In this document: one piece after another, positions 1 to 8,238 of the stretch
Position numbering within the stretch: the stretch's first letter is position 1
How the letters are laid out: each line of letters opens with the position of its first letter
Origin: Candidatus Binatia bacterium
Lineage (GTDB): Bacteria > Vulcanimicrobiota > Vulcanimicrobiia > Vulcanimicrobiales > Vulcanimicrobiaceae
Length of the DNA: 64,000 nucleotides
Direction of reading: 5' to 3'
Assembly (NCBI GenBank): GCA_035544215.1
Contig: DATKHY010000006.1
Location: 1-64,000, forward strand
Position numbers and translations under genes: made by a program
Notes under the pieces: generated by a model
Told to the model about the DNA's origin: nothing
Database searches by the model: none
The model's input: the letters and a program-made list of their open reading frames with translations, nothing else

Positions 1-1
1 T

Positions 2-190
2 ACGGCCATCTTCGGGCATCTCGGCAAGCAGAGCCAGCGTCTCGTGGTCGGGGCCTATCTGAAGGGCCAGCTCGACATCTACCGCTACACTCCGACCACG
101 CTGACGTACTACTATAGCTTCAACAACGGCTTGGGCGGAGCTTCGCAAGACATCGAGGGTGCCGCCTACAGCCCGTCCTCGAAGAAGTAG
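2..190 (+). CDS. C-terminal part of a repeat-type lipoprotein (5' end outside window)
   Basis: An open frame enters from the left edge and ends at the TAG at 188-190, giving 62 residues. They closely match the C-terminus of the next gene: both read FGHLG-K/R-QSQRLVVG, then a D-I-Y block, then SFNNGLG, and both end in AAYSPSSKK. The two genes are therefore tandem paralogues. The missing N-terminus presumably holds a lipoprotein signal, as in the neighbour. The function is unknown; the fold is probably a beta-propeller-like repeat. Confidence 0.8.
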   Translation, partial: TAIFGHLGKQSQRLVVGAYLKGQLDIYRYTPTTLTYYYSFNNGLGGASQDIEGAAYSPSSKK

Positions 191-291
191 CAGTGAACCA
201 AACAACTCGATAGCGAGCATCCAAACGGGGTGGTTGGACTAGTGCCGGTCACCCTCTTTGCTTCTCGGCCATTGCATTGAAAGGAGCAACA

Positions 292-1347
292 ATGCGCGCG
301 TTCTCGGTTTCGTTCAGCATCGCCGTCGCCGCGGCGCTGCTCGCGAGTTGCGCGGGCGGTTCGATGAGCTCGTCGGTTCCGGGCGCGGATAGCGGTGCAG
401 CCAAATACCAAGCGCTGCGTCACGCGGGCGCGGTCAGCATCATTCCGCGTTCGACGTTACCGAAAGTACGGAAGGGCCTTCGTGGGCGAAGGGCGCCCGC
501 GGCGGCACTCAAAGGCATTTACGCCGCCGATTTTTATGCTAACACCATTTTAGGCTATCCGAAGAACAATGTCGCGAACGGCCCGCCGATCTGCTCTGAG
601 AGCGGCCCCACGAATGTCAACGACTTGGCGACCGATACTATCGGCAACCTGATGGTCCCTGCCGCCTTCGCGGGGGTCTTCGTCTACACTGGTCCGCAGA
701 TGTGCGGGCGGCTCATGGCGACGATCACCGATACGTACGGTCAAGCTTCGGATGCCGCCGCGGTCAACGCCGCGACCGGACCCATCGTCGTCGGCAACAT
801 CCTCGGCCCGGGCTACGTGGTGACCTGCACCGTGGCCAGCCTGAGCTGCGCGCAGCTTACGCCGAGCTCGCAAGGCATCGGCGAAGTCGCTGGCGTTGGG
901 ATGGACAAGAACGGCAACTGCTGGGCCGACGCCTATAACGCGGCGTTCACCGCGGTGGTGCTGACGTACTGGGCAGGCTGCAGCGGCACCGGCGTTGCCG
1001 CCACCGGCTTTCAAAACACCGGCTACGGCGGCGTCGACGTGGACAACTACGGCGATATCATAACGTTCAACTGGCGCGGCACGGCCGGCTCGGACCTCTG
1101 GGTCTACTCGGGATGCAATCCGGCATGCACGTCGGTCAGCGACGACTCGTTCAGCAACGGCCCGGCGATCTTCGGGCATCTGGGGCGCCAGAGTCAGCGT
1201 CTCGTCGTCGGCAACTATCTTGCGATACAGGTCGACATCTACGCGTACACGCCGACCTCCCTGACCTATCTCTACAGCTTCAATAATGGGTTAGGCCAGA
1301 GCGGCGACATCGAAGGCGCAGCCTACAGCCCGTCGTCAAAGAAGTAA
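292..1347 (+). CDS. Predicted surface lipoprotein with beta-propeller-like repeats
   Basis: This 351-residue protein starts with a type II signal peptide whose lipobox is LLASC, so it should be lipid-anchored outside the cytoplasm. The ATG at 292 is preferred over the TTG at 277 because AAGGAG lies at 281-286, five bases upstream. The body has loosely repeated blocks (for example GIYAADFYANTILGYP and GVGMDKNGNCWAD) like those of NHL or SMP-30 propellers, plus several cysteine pairs. No enzyme motif is recognisable. It is a tandem paralogue of the partial gene before it and ends three bases from the convergent phosphoesterase gene. Three propeller-type lipoproteins at 24.1-30.3 kb share the general plan. 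Confidence 0.75.
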   Translation: MRAFSVSFSIAVAAALLASCAGGSMSSSVPGADSGAAKYQALRHAGAVSIIPRSTLPKVRKGLRGRRAPAAALKGIYAADFYANTILGYPKNNVANGPPICSESGPTNVNDLATDTIGNLMVPAAFAGVFVYTGPQMCGRLMATITDTYGQASDAAAVNAATGPIVVGNILGPGYVVTCTVASLSCAQLTPSSQGIGEVAGVGMDKNGNCWADAYNAAFTAVVLTYWAGCSGTGVAATGFQNTGYGGVDVDNYGDIITFNWRGTAGSDLWVYSGCNPACTSVSDDSFSNGPAIFGHLGRQSQRLVVGNYLAIQVDIYAYTPTSLTYLYSFNNGLGQSGDIEGAAYSPSSKK

Positions 1348-1350
1348 AAG

Positions 1351-2694
1351 CTAGTCGTCGCCGATCATCGATTGCGGCTTGCCGCGCCAACGCGGCACGC
1401 CGCGATCTTGCCGGATCCAGAACGAGTCGGGCTTCGAGCCCGCAAACTTCTTGAACTTGCGCGGCTTCTGGCCGTAATCGAACGCGTCGCCCGCCGGATC
1501 GGCTGCGCGCGCGTCCGCTGCGGCCAGCGGCGCGAGGCCGTAGTTGTCCTCGATGAACTTGAGCACGCTCGCGGTCTCGTACTGATGGTGCGTTACGTAG
1601 CCCTGTTTGGCGTAGGGCGAGATCATGAGCAGCGGCACGCGAAAGCCGAGGCCGTAGGTATCGGCGTGGACGGGCTTCACTGGGTCGAACAGGCCGCCCC
1701 AGTCGTCCCACATCACGAAGATCGCCGTCGAGTTCCAGAACTTACTCTGCCCCACCGCGTTCACGAGCGAGGCGATCCAGGCCGGTCCGCCGCTCGCGTC
1801 GAGCCCGGGGTGATCCGAGTTCTCGAACGTCGGCGTGATCCACGTGACGTTGGCGAACGTTCCGGCGGCGATGTCCTTAAGGAACTGCGAGGGCGGATTG
1901 ATAACGTCCGACTTCCAGTCAGGCCCTCCGTAAACGCCTTTGTTGGCCTGATACGACGACCAGAGCCCGCCGTCGCCGTAGATCGAGCCAGTGTAGAAGC
2001 GCCACGTCACGCCGGCCGTGTCCGCCTCGCTGCCGATCGTAGGGATGTCGAAACACGTCGCGATGCTCGGGCCGTACGTCCGCTGCGCCGTCCACGTCGG
2101 GATCTTGTCCTGCTTTCCGCCTTCGCAGCCCCACGCGGTCGGCGGCAGGTCGGCGGCCTTGTCCGCATAGGCCGCGATCGCGAACTGATGCGAGATGAAG
2201 CTGCCGTCGAAGTTCGACGAGAACATCCGGTCGGCAAGCACGTACTGCTTCGCCATCTTCCAGTACGGGTCGATCTCCGTTTCAGGGACGTATGCGTACG
2301 CGAAATTTTGCGGGGCGCCGAAGCCGTGCAGCTCGTTGTTCCAACCGTCCATCTTGCAGTTGGTTCCCGGCAGCGTTCCCGTTCCGTCGCACGCGGCAAA
2401 GAACGCCGGCGAGAAGTGATCGATGTCCCACGCGGTGGAGAGGTCCGTCGCGTGCAGCACGATCTTGTTGCCCTTCGTGTCGAAGCCGTAGCTGCGCGTC
2501 TTCGCGCCCGGATATCCCATGAAGAGGTTGTTGAACGAGCGATTCTCTTGGATGATGAAGACGACGTGCTGAATCGGTGTCGTGCTCGCGCGCATCGCGT
2601 GCCGGACCGCGGGCGCGCCGGAGAGCGACCCGCCCGCGCCGCAACCGGCGAAGGCCAGCGCGAGTGCGGATAAAGCTGCGGTCCTAATAGCCAC
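1351..2694 (-). CDS. Secreted phosphoesterase lipoprotein (PF04185 family), paralogue 1
   Basis: This is a 447-residue member of the phosphoesterase family that includes bacterial phospholipase C and Francisella AcpA acid phosphatase. The start is a GTG, and the signal peptide ends in the lipobox FAGC. The family signature IIQENRSFNNLF supplies the metal-binding Glu-Asn. SFISHQ carries the expected nucleophilic serine, and WDDWGG gives the Asp-Asp metal ligands. It probably hydrolyses phosphate mono- or diesters outside the membrane; the substrate cannot be read from sequence. It is divergent from the next paralogue across 84 bases and is one of seven copies in 18 kb. Confidence 0.85.
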   Translation of the reverse strand: MAIRTAALSALALAFAGCGAGGSLSGAPAVRHAMRASTTPIQHVVFIIQENRSFNNLFMGYPGAKTRSYGFDTKGNKIVLHATDLSTAWDIDHFSPAFFAACDGTGTLPGTNCKMDGWNNELHGFGAPQNFAYAYVPETEIDPYWKMAKQYVLADRMFSSNFDGSFISHQFAIAAYADKAADLPPTAWGCEGGKQDKIPTWTAQRTYGPSIATCFDIPTIGSEADTAGVTWRFYTGSIYGDGGLWSSYQANKGVYGGPDWKSDVINPPSQFLKDIAAGTFANVTWITPTFENSDHPGLDASGGPAWIASLVNAVGQSKFWNSTAIFVMWDDWGGLFDPVKPVHADTYGLGFRVPLLMISPYAKQGYVTHHQYETASVLKFIEDNYGLAPLAAADARAADPAGDAFDYGQKPRKFKKFAGSKPDSFWIRQDRGVPRWRGKPQSMIGDD

Positions 2695-2778
2695 GCGCCA
2701 CTAGTTGGGCGCACCGGGTCGCAAACCTCCGGTTCGTCGGGAGGAAGCGCCTCGCGCCGCGGCATAGGCTGCTGAGCT

Positions 2779-4128
2779 ATGCCGAAACGTTCCGTTGCGC
2801 GCACCGTAGCCGTCGCGTTTGCGCTTGCTTTGCTCACCGCCTGCGGCGCGGGAACGCCGGCGGGGGTTTCGCCGTCGTTGTCGCAAGCAACAGCGCTGCG
2901 GGCGGCGCGGAGCGGCACCGGCGCCGGGAAGATCCAACACGTCGTCTTCATCGTCCAAGAGAACCGGAGTTTCGACAACCTCTTTCAAGGCTATCCCGGC
3001 GCGGACACGCAGTCGTGGGGCAAGAACTCGAAGGGCGACACGATTCAGCTGCGGCCTATGAGCCTCGCGCGCGCCTATGAGATCGATCACTCCGCGCACG
3101 CGATGTTCACCGCGTGCGACGGAACCGGCACCTTGCCGGGAACGAAATGCCGCATGGACTCCTTCGACAAGGAGCAGGCCTTCTTGGCGCCGCCCAACCC
3201 ACAGTTCGTCTACGTTCCGCACAACCAGTCGAAGCCGTACTTCGACATGGCGCACGAGTGGGTGCTCGCCGATCGCATGTTCCAGTCGCAGCTCGACGAG
3301 AGCTTCGTCGCACATCAGTACGTCATCGCCGCGCAGGCACAGTCGAGCGTGGATTTGCCCGACGGTAAGTGGGGCTGCGAAGGGGGATCGTCGGACATCG
3401 TCCAGATGATCACCGACTCGCGCGTGTACGGCGGATGGCAGCAGGCGTGCTTCGACTATCAGACGCTCGGCGACGAGCTAGACGGCGCGAAGCTGACGTG
3501 GCGATTCTACACCAGCAAGTACACGAGCCCCAACGGCGGCGAGTGGTCGGGATATCAGGCCGTCAAGCACATCTTCGACGGGCCCGACTGGTCGAACGTC
3601 ATCACGCCGCAGAAGAAGTTCCTCACGGACGTCGCCGCCGGCACGCTCGACAACTTCACGTGGATCACGCCGACGTGCAAGAACTCCGACCACATCGACT
3701 GCGGGAGCGCGACGGGTCCGTCGTGGGTGACGGCGCTCGTCAACGCCGTCGGCGAGAGCCAGTTCTGGGACAGCACCGCGATCTTCGTCATCTGGGACGA
3801 CTGGGGCGGCCTGTACGACCACGTCCCGCCGCCGTACCGAGGCTACGACGGCGTGGGCTTCCGCGTACCGATGCTGGTGATCTCGCCGTACGCGCGCAAG
3901 AACTTCGTGTCGCACAAACAGTACGAGACCGCCAGCGTGTTGCGCTTCGCCGAGAACCTCTTCAACTTGGGGCAGCTCTCGCAAGCGGATGCGCGGGCGA
4001 CGTCGCCCGCGCAGGATTGCTTCGATTTCACGAAGCCTCCGCGGGCGTTCGGGCCGATCAAGGCGCCGAAGGGAGCGCAGTATTTCTTGCATCAGGCGCC
4101 CGATTTTCGCATTCCCGATGAGCAGTAG
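2779..4128 (+). CDS. Secreted phosphoesterase lipoprotein (PF04185 family), paralogue 2
   Basis: This 449-residue lipoprotein has its signal cysteine at residue 22. Glu61-Asn62 lie in the signature IVQENRSFDNLF, a serine lies in DESFVAHQ, and Asp340-Asp341 lie in WDDWGG. These are the residues that bind metal and form the phospho-enzyme in AcpA. The block DGTGTLPGTKCRMD is shared with paralogues 3 and 4 and marks a closely related subgroup. The gene overlaps the following paralogue by 11 bases, so the two are almost certainly co-transcribed. Activity as a phosphatase or phospholipase C is inferred from the family. Confidence 0.87.
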   Translation: MPKRSVARTVAVAFALALLTACGAGTPAGVSPSLSQATALRAARSGTGAGKIQHVVFIVQENRSFDNLFQGYPGADTQSWGKNSKGDTIQLRPMSLARAYEIDHSAHAMFTACDGTGTLPGTKCRMDSFDKEQAFLAPPNPQFVYVPHNQSKPYFDMAHEWVLADRMFQSQLDESFVAHQYVIAAQAQSSVDLPDGKWGCEGGSSDIVQMITDSRVYGGWQQACFDYQTLGDELDGAKLTWRFYTSKYTSPNGGEWSGYQAVKHIFDGPDWSNVITPQKKFLTDVAAGTLDNFTWITPTCKNSDHIDCGSATGPSWVTALVNAVGESQFWDSTAIFVIWDDWGGLYDHVPPPYRGYDGVGFRVPMLVISPYARKNFVSHKQYETASVLRFAENLFNLGQLSQADARATSPAQDCFDFTKPPRAFGPIKAPKGAQYFLHQAPDFRIPDEQ

Positions 4129-5461
4129 CCGCATAGCCGCGCTCGCCGCGGCGTGCGTGCTGAGCGCGTGTTCCCTCGGCGGCACGGCGGTTCCGCTCGG
4201 CGAGGCGCAGATATTCGGGAGCCTGCGCGCGACCGGCGCGGGCAAGATTCGGCACGTCATCTACATCGTGCAGGAGAATCGCAGCTTCAACGACCTGTTC
4301 GAAGGCTATCCCGGCGCGTACACCGTCTCGAGCGGTAAGGATTCGCATGGCCGGACCGTCGTGCTACGCCCCTTGAGTCTCGCGTGGCGCTACGAGATCG
4401 ACCATTCCGCCAAGGCGATGTTCGCCGACTGCAACGGAACCGGGAAGCTTCCCGGCACCAAGTGCCGGATGGACGGATTCGATCGCGAGCAGACCTACGG
4501 CGCGCCGAAGAGCATCAAGTATCCGACGTACGTCTACGCGCCGCACAAAGAGACCAAGCCGTACTTCGACATGGCGCACGAGTGGGTGCTCGCCGATCGC
4601 ATGTTCCAGTCGCAGCTCGACGAGAGCTTCGTGGCGCACCAGTACATCATTGCCGCGCAGGCGCACTCCGCCGTCGACATCCCGTACGGTCCGTGGGGAT
4701 GCGTGCCTGGGCCGAGCAACAGCGTCAATACGATCTTGCACGATCGCACGTACGGTCCGCCGGAATCGGCGTGCTTCGACTATCAGACGCTGGGCGACGA
4801 GCTCGACAAGGCGGGGCTGTCGTGGCGCTTCTATTCGAGCTGGTACGGCAACCGTTCCAGCGGCGACGGCGCGATTTGGTCGAGCTATCAGGCCGTGAAA
4901 CATATCTACGAGGGGCCCGATTGGGCGAACATCGTCACCCCGCAGAGGCGATTCTTCAAAGACGTCGCCGCCGGGAAGCTCGCGAACTTCACGTGGATCA
5001 CTCCGGTCTGCGACGACTCGGATCACACGAACTGCGGGGGCGGATACGGACCATCGTGGGTCGCGGCGCTCGTCAACGCGATCGGCAAGAGCAAGTTCTG
5101 GGACTCGACCGTGATCTTCGTGCAGTGGGATGACTGGGGCGGATTGTACGATCCGGTTGCGCCGCCGTACAAAGACTACGACGGCCTGGGCTTCCGGGTT
5201 CCGTTGATCGCGATCTCCGCGTACGCTAAGCGCGACTACGTGTCGCACGAGCAGTACGAGACGGCCAGCGTGCTGCGCTTTGCGGAGGATCTCTTCGGTT
5301 TGGGGCAGCTTGCGAGAGCGGACCGGCGCGCCACGTCGCCGGCCGCCGACTTTTTCGACTTTTCGCAGAAACCGCGCACGTTCGTGCCGATCAAGGCGCC
5401 GCGCGGGCGCGGCTTTTTCCTTGCGCAGCCCCGCGATTATCGCGCGCCCGACTACGAATAA
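4118..5461 (+). CDS. Secreted phosphoesterase lipoprotein (PF04185 family), paralogue 3
   Basis: The frame is open further upstream, but the lipoprotein signal beginning MSSSRIAALAAACVLSAC fixes the start at the ATG at 4118, inside the last codons of paralogue 2. The 447-residue product keeps VQENRSFNDLF, DESFVAHQ and WDDWGG, so the metal site and nucleophile are intact. It closely resembles paralogue 2 over its whole length, which points to recent tandem duplication. A strong hairpin follows the stop and also serves the convergent S53 gene. Confidence 0.86.
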   Translation: MSSSRIAALAAACVLSACSLGGTAVPLGEAQIFGSLRATGAGKIRHVIYIVQENRSFNDLFEGYPGAYTVSSGKDSHGRTVVLRPLSLAWRYEIDHSAKAMFADCNGTGKLPGTKCRMDGFDREQTYGAPKSIKYPTYVYAPHKETKPYFDMAHEWVLADRMFQSQLDESFVAHQYIIAAQAHSAVDIPYGPWGCVPGPSNSVNTILHDRTYGPPESACFDYQTLGDELDKAGLSWRFYSSWYGNRSSGDGAIWSSYQAVKHIYEGPDWANIVTPQRRFFKDVAAGKLANFTWITPVCDDSDHTNCGGGYGPSWVAALVNAIGKSKFWDSTVIFVQWDDWGGLYDPVAPPYKDYDGLGFRVPLIAISAYAKRDYVSHEQYETASVLRFAEDLFGLGQLARADRRATSPAADFFDFSQKPRTFVPIKAPRGRGFFLAQPRDYRAPDYE

Positions 5462-5463
5462 CG

Positions 5464-5493
5464 ATGAGGCGGGCGCTTTGGCGCCCGCCTCAT
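5464..5493. terminator. Hairpin between convergent genes
   Basis: A perfect 13-base stem (ATGAGGCGGGCGC at 5464-5476 pairing with 5481-5493) encloses a TTTG loop. It lies between the stop of the phosphoesterase gene at 5461 and the convergent S53 stop at 5514. There is no clear T-run on either side, so it may end transcription weakly or protect both 3' ends. Confidence 0.6.
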
Positions 5494-5513
5494 GAGCTAT
5501 AAGCGCTCGCGAG

Positions 5514-6728
5514 TTAGAACGCGCCGATGCCCTTCGGGCTTCCCCAGCCGCCCGGACCGGAGTAGGTCTTGTCCTGATGCGTGCCCGCCGTGCAGAGGTA
5601 GCTTCCGCCGCACGACCCGTCGTTGCCGACGAGAATCGGGTGCAGGTCGCGGTTGCGGTGCCTACCGTTGAGCGACCAGAACTTCTTTCCCGCATCCTGC
5701 GAGCTCGCGTTGCCGGCGAGGCCGAAGATCGCGGCCGCCATCGGCGTCGCGGCGCTCGTGCCGCACACGCCGCCCCATCCGCCGTCATACTGATCGTAGA
5801 CGGAGACGCCCGGGCTGCATCCGGCTTCCGCCGAGACGTCCGAGTCGGTGCGCGACGTGCAGCTCGGATCGTGCTGCCATGACGGCTTGGTTTCGCCCGT
5901 GGCGCAACCGCCGCCGGCGCCGTTCCAGATCGTTTCGGTGTACGTCGAGCCGCTCTTCGCCAGCTGCGTGCCGCCGACCGAGACGACGGTGTCGAGCGCT
6001 TCCGGCGCGCCGTTCTGCCCGTAGCCGGCGTCGCCCGACCCGGCCGTGTAGACCACGCCCGGCTGATCGAAGTCCGAATTGGTGACGCAGCTGATCGAGC
6101 CGTAGCAGATCCAGCTGTTGCTGACGATGTGCGCTCCGAGCGTCACGGCCTCTAACTCTGCCGTGTCGAGGTCGGTCGAGCTCGAGCTGTTCGCCTCAAC
6201 GAGATAGATCGTGCAGAGCGGGCAGGTCGCTGAGACCATCTCGACGTCGAGTGCGATCTCAACCGACCAGCCGGTGTAGGTGGGATAGTTGCTCTGCTGT
6301 CCGCTCTGATTGTACTTCTTGAAGTTGGCCGTACCGAGTCCGAACGTGGTGCGATACGTCGAGAGGGACGTCGCCACGCTGGGATTGTCGCCCGCGTCGA
6401 TGATCGCGACGATCTGGCCCGATCCCTTGGTGATCGGCAGCTTATAGCGCGTCTGGAGATCGATCGGCGCCCAGCCGCAGGTCGCGCCGGTGCATTCCGG
6501 CTGGATTCCGCGCTGGGTGAGAGCGAGGCAGGTAGGCCGGCCGGTCACCTGTGGGCAAACAGGTCGCGCCTGGCCCTTGGCGAGCCAGTCCGGCACGATG
6601 CCGTGCGCTTGAGTCAGCGCAGATTGACCGGTTGAGCCGGCGGCCGGCATAGAAGAGCCGCCCGAACTACAAGCGGCGATGGCGAGCGCCGCGATCAGCG
6701 GCGCCACAAGTTTTATGGTTCCGTTCAC
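5514..6728 (-). CDS. S53 (sedolisin) family peptidase lipoprotein, copy A
   Basis: This 404-residue protein has a lipobox ending at Cys20 and a sedolisin catalytic domain from about residue 90. The active-site set is present: Glu157 and Asp161 (E-I-A-L-D), the oxyanion Asp233 in SGDAGYG and Ser325 in CGTSAATP. The C-terminus has a D-I/L...G...GWGSPKG calcium-site region. The roughly 70 residues between the lipid anchor and the catalytic domain are too short for the usual kumamolisin pro-domain. The GTG at 6728 is chosen over the ATG at 6746 because AAGGAG lies six bases before it, as in copies B and C. It is the last of four tandem copies. Confidence 0.88.
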   Translation of the reverse strand: MNGTIKLVAPLIAALAIAACSSGGSSMPAAGSTGQSALTQAHGIVPDWLAKGQARPVCPQVTGRPTCLALTQRGIQPECTGATCGWAPIDLQTRYKLPITKGSGQIVAIIDAGDNPSVATSLSTYRTTFGLGTANFKKYNQSGQQSNYPTYTGWSVEIALDVEMVSATCPLCTIYLVEANSSSSTDLDTAELEAVTLGAHIVSNSWICYGSISCVTNSDFDQPGVVYTAGSGDAGYGQNGAPEALDTVVSVGGTQLAKSGSTYTETIWNGAGGGCATGETKPSWQHDPSCTSRTDSDVSAEAGCSPGVSVYDQYDGGWGGVCGTSAATPMAAAIFGLAGNASSQDAGKKFWSLNGRHRNRDLHPILVGNDGSCGGSYLCTAGTHQDKTYSGPGGWGSPKGIGAF

Positions 6729-6828
6729 AAACTGCTCCTTATTCATCCGTGGGTTTGGGTAAAGGGCGTTGCCTTTGGCCGGCTTTCGAACCTGCCGCCC
6801 GCGTTGCTCCTGGTCATCGTCTCTAACG

Positions 6829-6861
6829 AAAAAAGAGGCGGGTGCATCGTGCACCCGCCTC
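6829..6861 (-). terminator. Rho-independent terminator after S53 copy B
   Basis: An 11-base perfect stem (6835-6845 with 6851-6861) is followed, reading the minus strand, by a run of T complementary to the A-run at 6829-6834. It lies 29 bases past the stop of copy B and upstream of copy A. This is the clearest intrinsic terminator in the window. Confidence 0.85.
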
Positions 6862-6889
6862 GAGGTTTTAGGAAAGGCTTCGCCGCGCT

Positions 6890-8107
6890 TTAGTACGCGC
6901 CGATGCCCTTCGGCGTTCCCCAGCCCGTCGGACCGGCGTAGGTCTTGAACTGACCCGTGCCGTCCGTGCAGAGGTAGCTCCCGCCGCACGAGCCGTCGTT
7001 GCCGGTCTTGATGTCGTGGAGGTCGCGCCGGAGCTTCCGGGCTCTCAGGGTCCAGAACCCCTTACCGCTCTGGCGCGTGCTGGCGTTGCCGGCGAGGCCG
7101 AAGACGGCGGCATTAAGCGGCGAAGCCGCGCTGGTGCCGCAGACGCCGGTCCAGCCGCCCGACAGCGTGTCGTACTCCGCCACGCCCGGCGAGCAGCCGG
7201 CCTCGGAGGAGACGTCGGAGTCGGTGCGCGACGTGCAGCCCGGATCGTGCTGCCACGACGGCTTGGTTTCGCCGGTGGCGCAACCGCCGCCGGCGCCGTT
7301 CCAGGCCGATTCGGTGTAGGTCGATCCGCTCTTGGCGAGTTGCGTGCCGCCGACCGAGATGACCGAGTCGAGGGCTTCCGGCGCGCCGTTCTGTCCGTAG
7401 CCGGCGTCACCCGACGCGGCGAGATATGCAACGCCCGACGTATCGAAGTCCGAATTGTTGACGCAATTGATCGAGCCGTAGCAGATCCAGCTGTTGCTGA
7501 TGATGTGCGCGCCCAGCTTCACGGCTTCGACCTCAGCCGTGTCGAGGTCGGTCGAGCTCGCGCTGTTCGCCTCGACGAGATAGATCGTGCAGAGCGGGCA
7601 GGCCGCCGAGACCATGTCGATGTCGAGATCGATCTCGAGGTGCCAGCCGGTGTACGTCGGATAGTTGCTCTGCTGTCCGTTTTGGTTGTACTTCTTGAAG
7701 CTGGCCGTTCCGAGGCCGAACTGCGTGCGATACTTCGCGAGGTCCGTCGCGGCGTCGGGATGATCGCCGGCGTCGACGATCGCCACGATCTGGCCGGATC
7801 CCTTGGTGATCGGCAGTTTGTAGACCGTTTCGAGATCCTTGGGCGTGAAGCCGCAGGTGCTCGAGGGACTGCACAGCGGTTGGGGTCCGTTCTTGATCAG
7901 CGCGAGGCAGGTCGGCTGTCCGACGACCTGCGGGCAAGCCGCGTGGGCTTCGTTCTTCGCAAGCCACTCCGGCATAACTCGGGCCTGCGTGAACACGGAT
8001 TGACCGGGCACAGCCGAGGTGCTCGGAATGTTCGAGCCGCCCGAGCTACAGGCAGCGATGGCGAGCGCCGCAATCAGCGGCGCCATGAGTTTTATGGTTC
8101 CGTTCAC
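6890..8107 (-). CDS. S53 (sedolisin) family peptidase lipoprotein, copy B
   Basis: This 405-residue paralogue of copy A begins at a GTG with AAGGAG five bases upstream. The signal MNGTIKLMAPLIAALAIAAC is nearly identical to that of copy A. The catalytic residues are kept: E-I-D-L-D for Glu and Asp, ASGDAGYG for the oxyanion Asp and CGTSAASP for Ser. It shares with copy A several cysteines absent from copies C and D, such as the one in WICYG and the C-S-P segment before the serine, so A and B form one subgroup. It probably acts as an acid-adapted, lipid-anchored endopeptidase outside the membrane. Confidence 0.88.
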   Translation of the reverse strand: MNGTIKLMAPLIAALAIAACSSGGSNIPSTSAVPGQSVFTQARVMPEWLAKNEAHAACPQVVGQPTCLALIKNGPQPLCSPSSTCGFTPKDLETVYKLPITKGSGQIVAIVDAGDHPDAATDLAKYRTQFGLGTASFKKYNQNGQQSNYPTYTGWHLEIDLDIDMVSAACPLCTIYLVEANSASSTDLDTAEVEAVKLGAHIISNSWICYGSINCVNNSDFDTSGVAYLAASGDAGYGQNGAPEALDSVISVGGTQLAKSGSTYTESAWNGAGGGCATGETKPSWQHDPGCTSRTDSDVSSEAGCSPGVAEYDTLSGGWTGVCGTSAASPLNAAVFGLAGNASTRQSGKGFWTLRARKLRRDLHDIKTGNDGSCGGSYLCTDGTGQFKTYAGPTGWGTPKGIGAY

Positions 8108-8186
8108 AAGTGCTCCTTAGTAGTTGGTGGGATCTGGGTCCGGCTTCTGTTCACCCTGAGAGTTTCCTGACCTGCCACTAAAGTAA

Positions 8187-8214
8187 GAGGGCCGACCGTT
8201 TTCGGTCGACCCTC
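8187..8214 (-). terminator. Hairpin after S53 copy C
   Basis: GAGGG-C-CGACC pairs with GGTCG-A-CCCTC around a short loop, giving ten base pairs with one mismatch. It sits 25 bases past the stop of copy C and before the leader of copy B. The T-rich tail is weak. Confidence 0.6.
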
Positions 8215-8238
8215 GTGGCCTACCAATTCTAGCGAGCG

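Noticed and set aside
1372-2673. A 433-codon open frame on the plus strand
   Set aside because: It is fully antisense to the phosphoesterase gene, rich in Arg and Val as expected of a shadow frame in GC-rich DNA, and has no motif.
4364-5788. A 474-codon minus-strand frame opposite phosphoesterase 3
   Set aside because: It is a shadow of a gene with intact catalytic motifs on the plus strand.
6780-6805. tRNA T-arm-like GGTTCGAAA on the minus strand
   Set aside because: The flanking stem does not pair properly and no acceptor or anticodon arm can be drawn.
6729-6834. Possible riboswitch (c-di-GMP type) in the leaders of the S53 genes
   Set aside because: The leaders of the four copies do not share a conserved core, and I could not fit a known consensus.
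7016-8170. A 384-codon plus-strand frame
   Set aside because: Antisense to S53 copy B, with no signal or domain.
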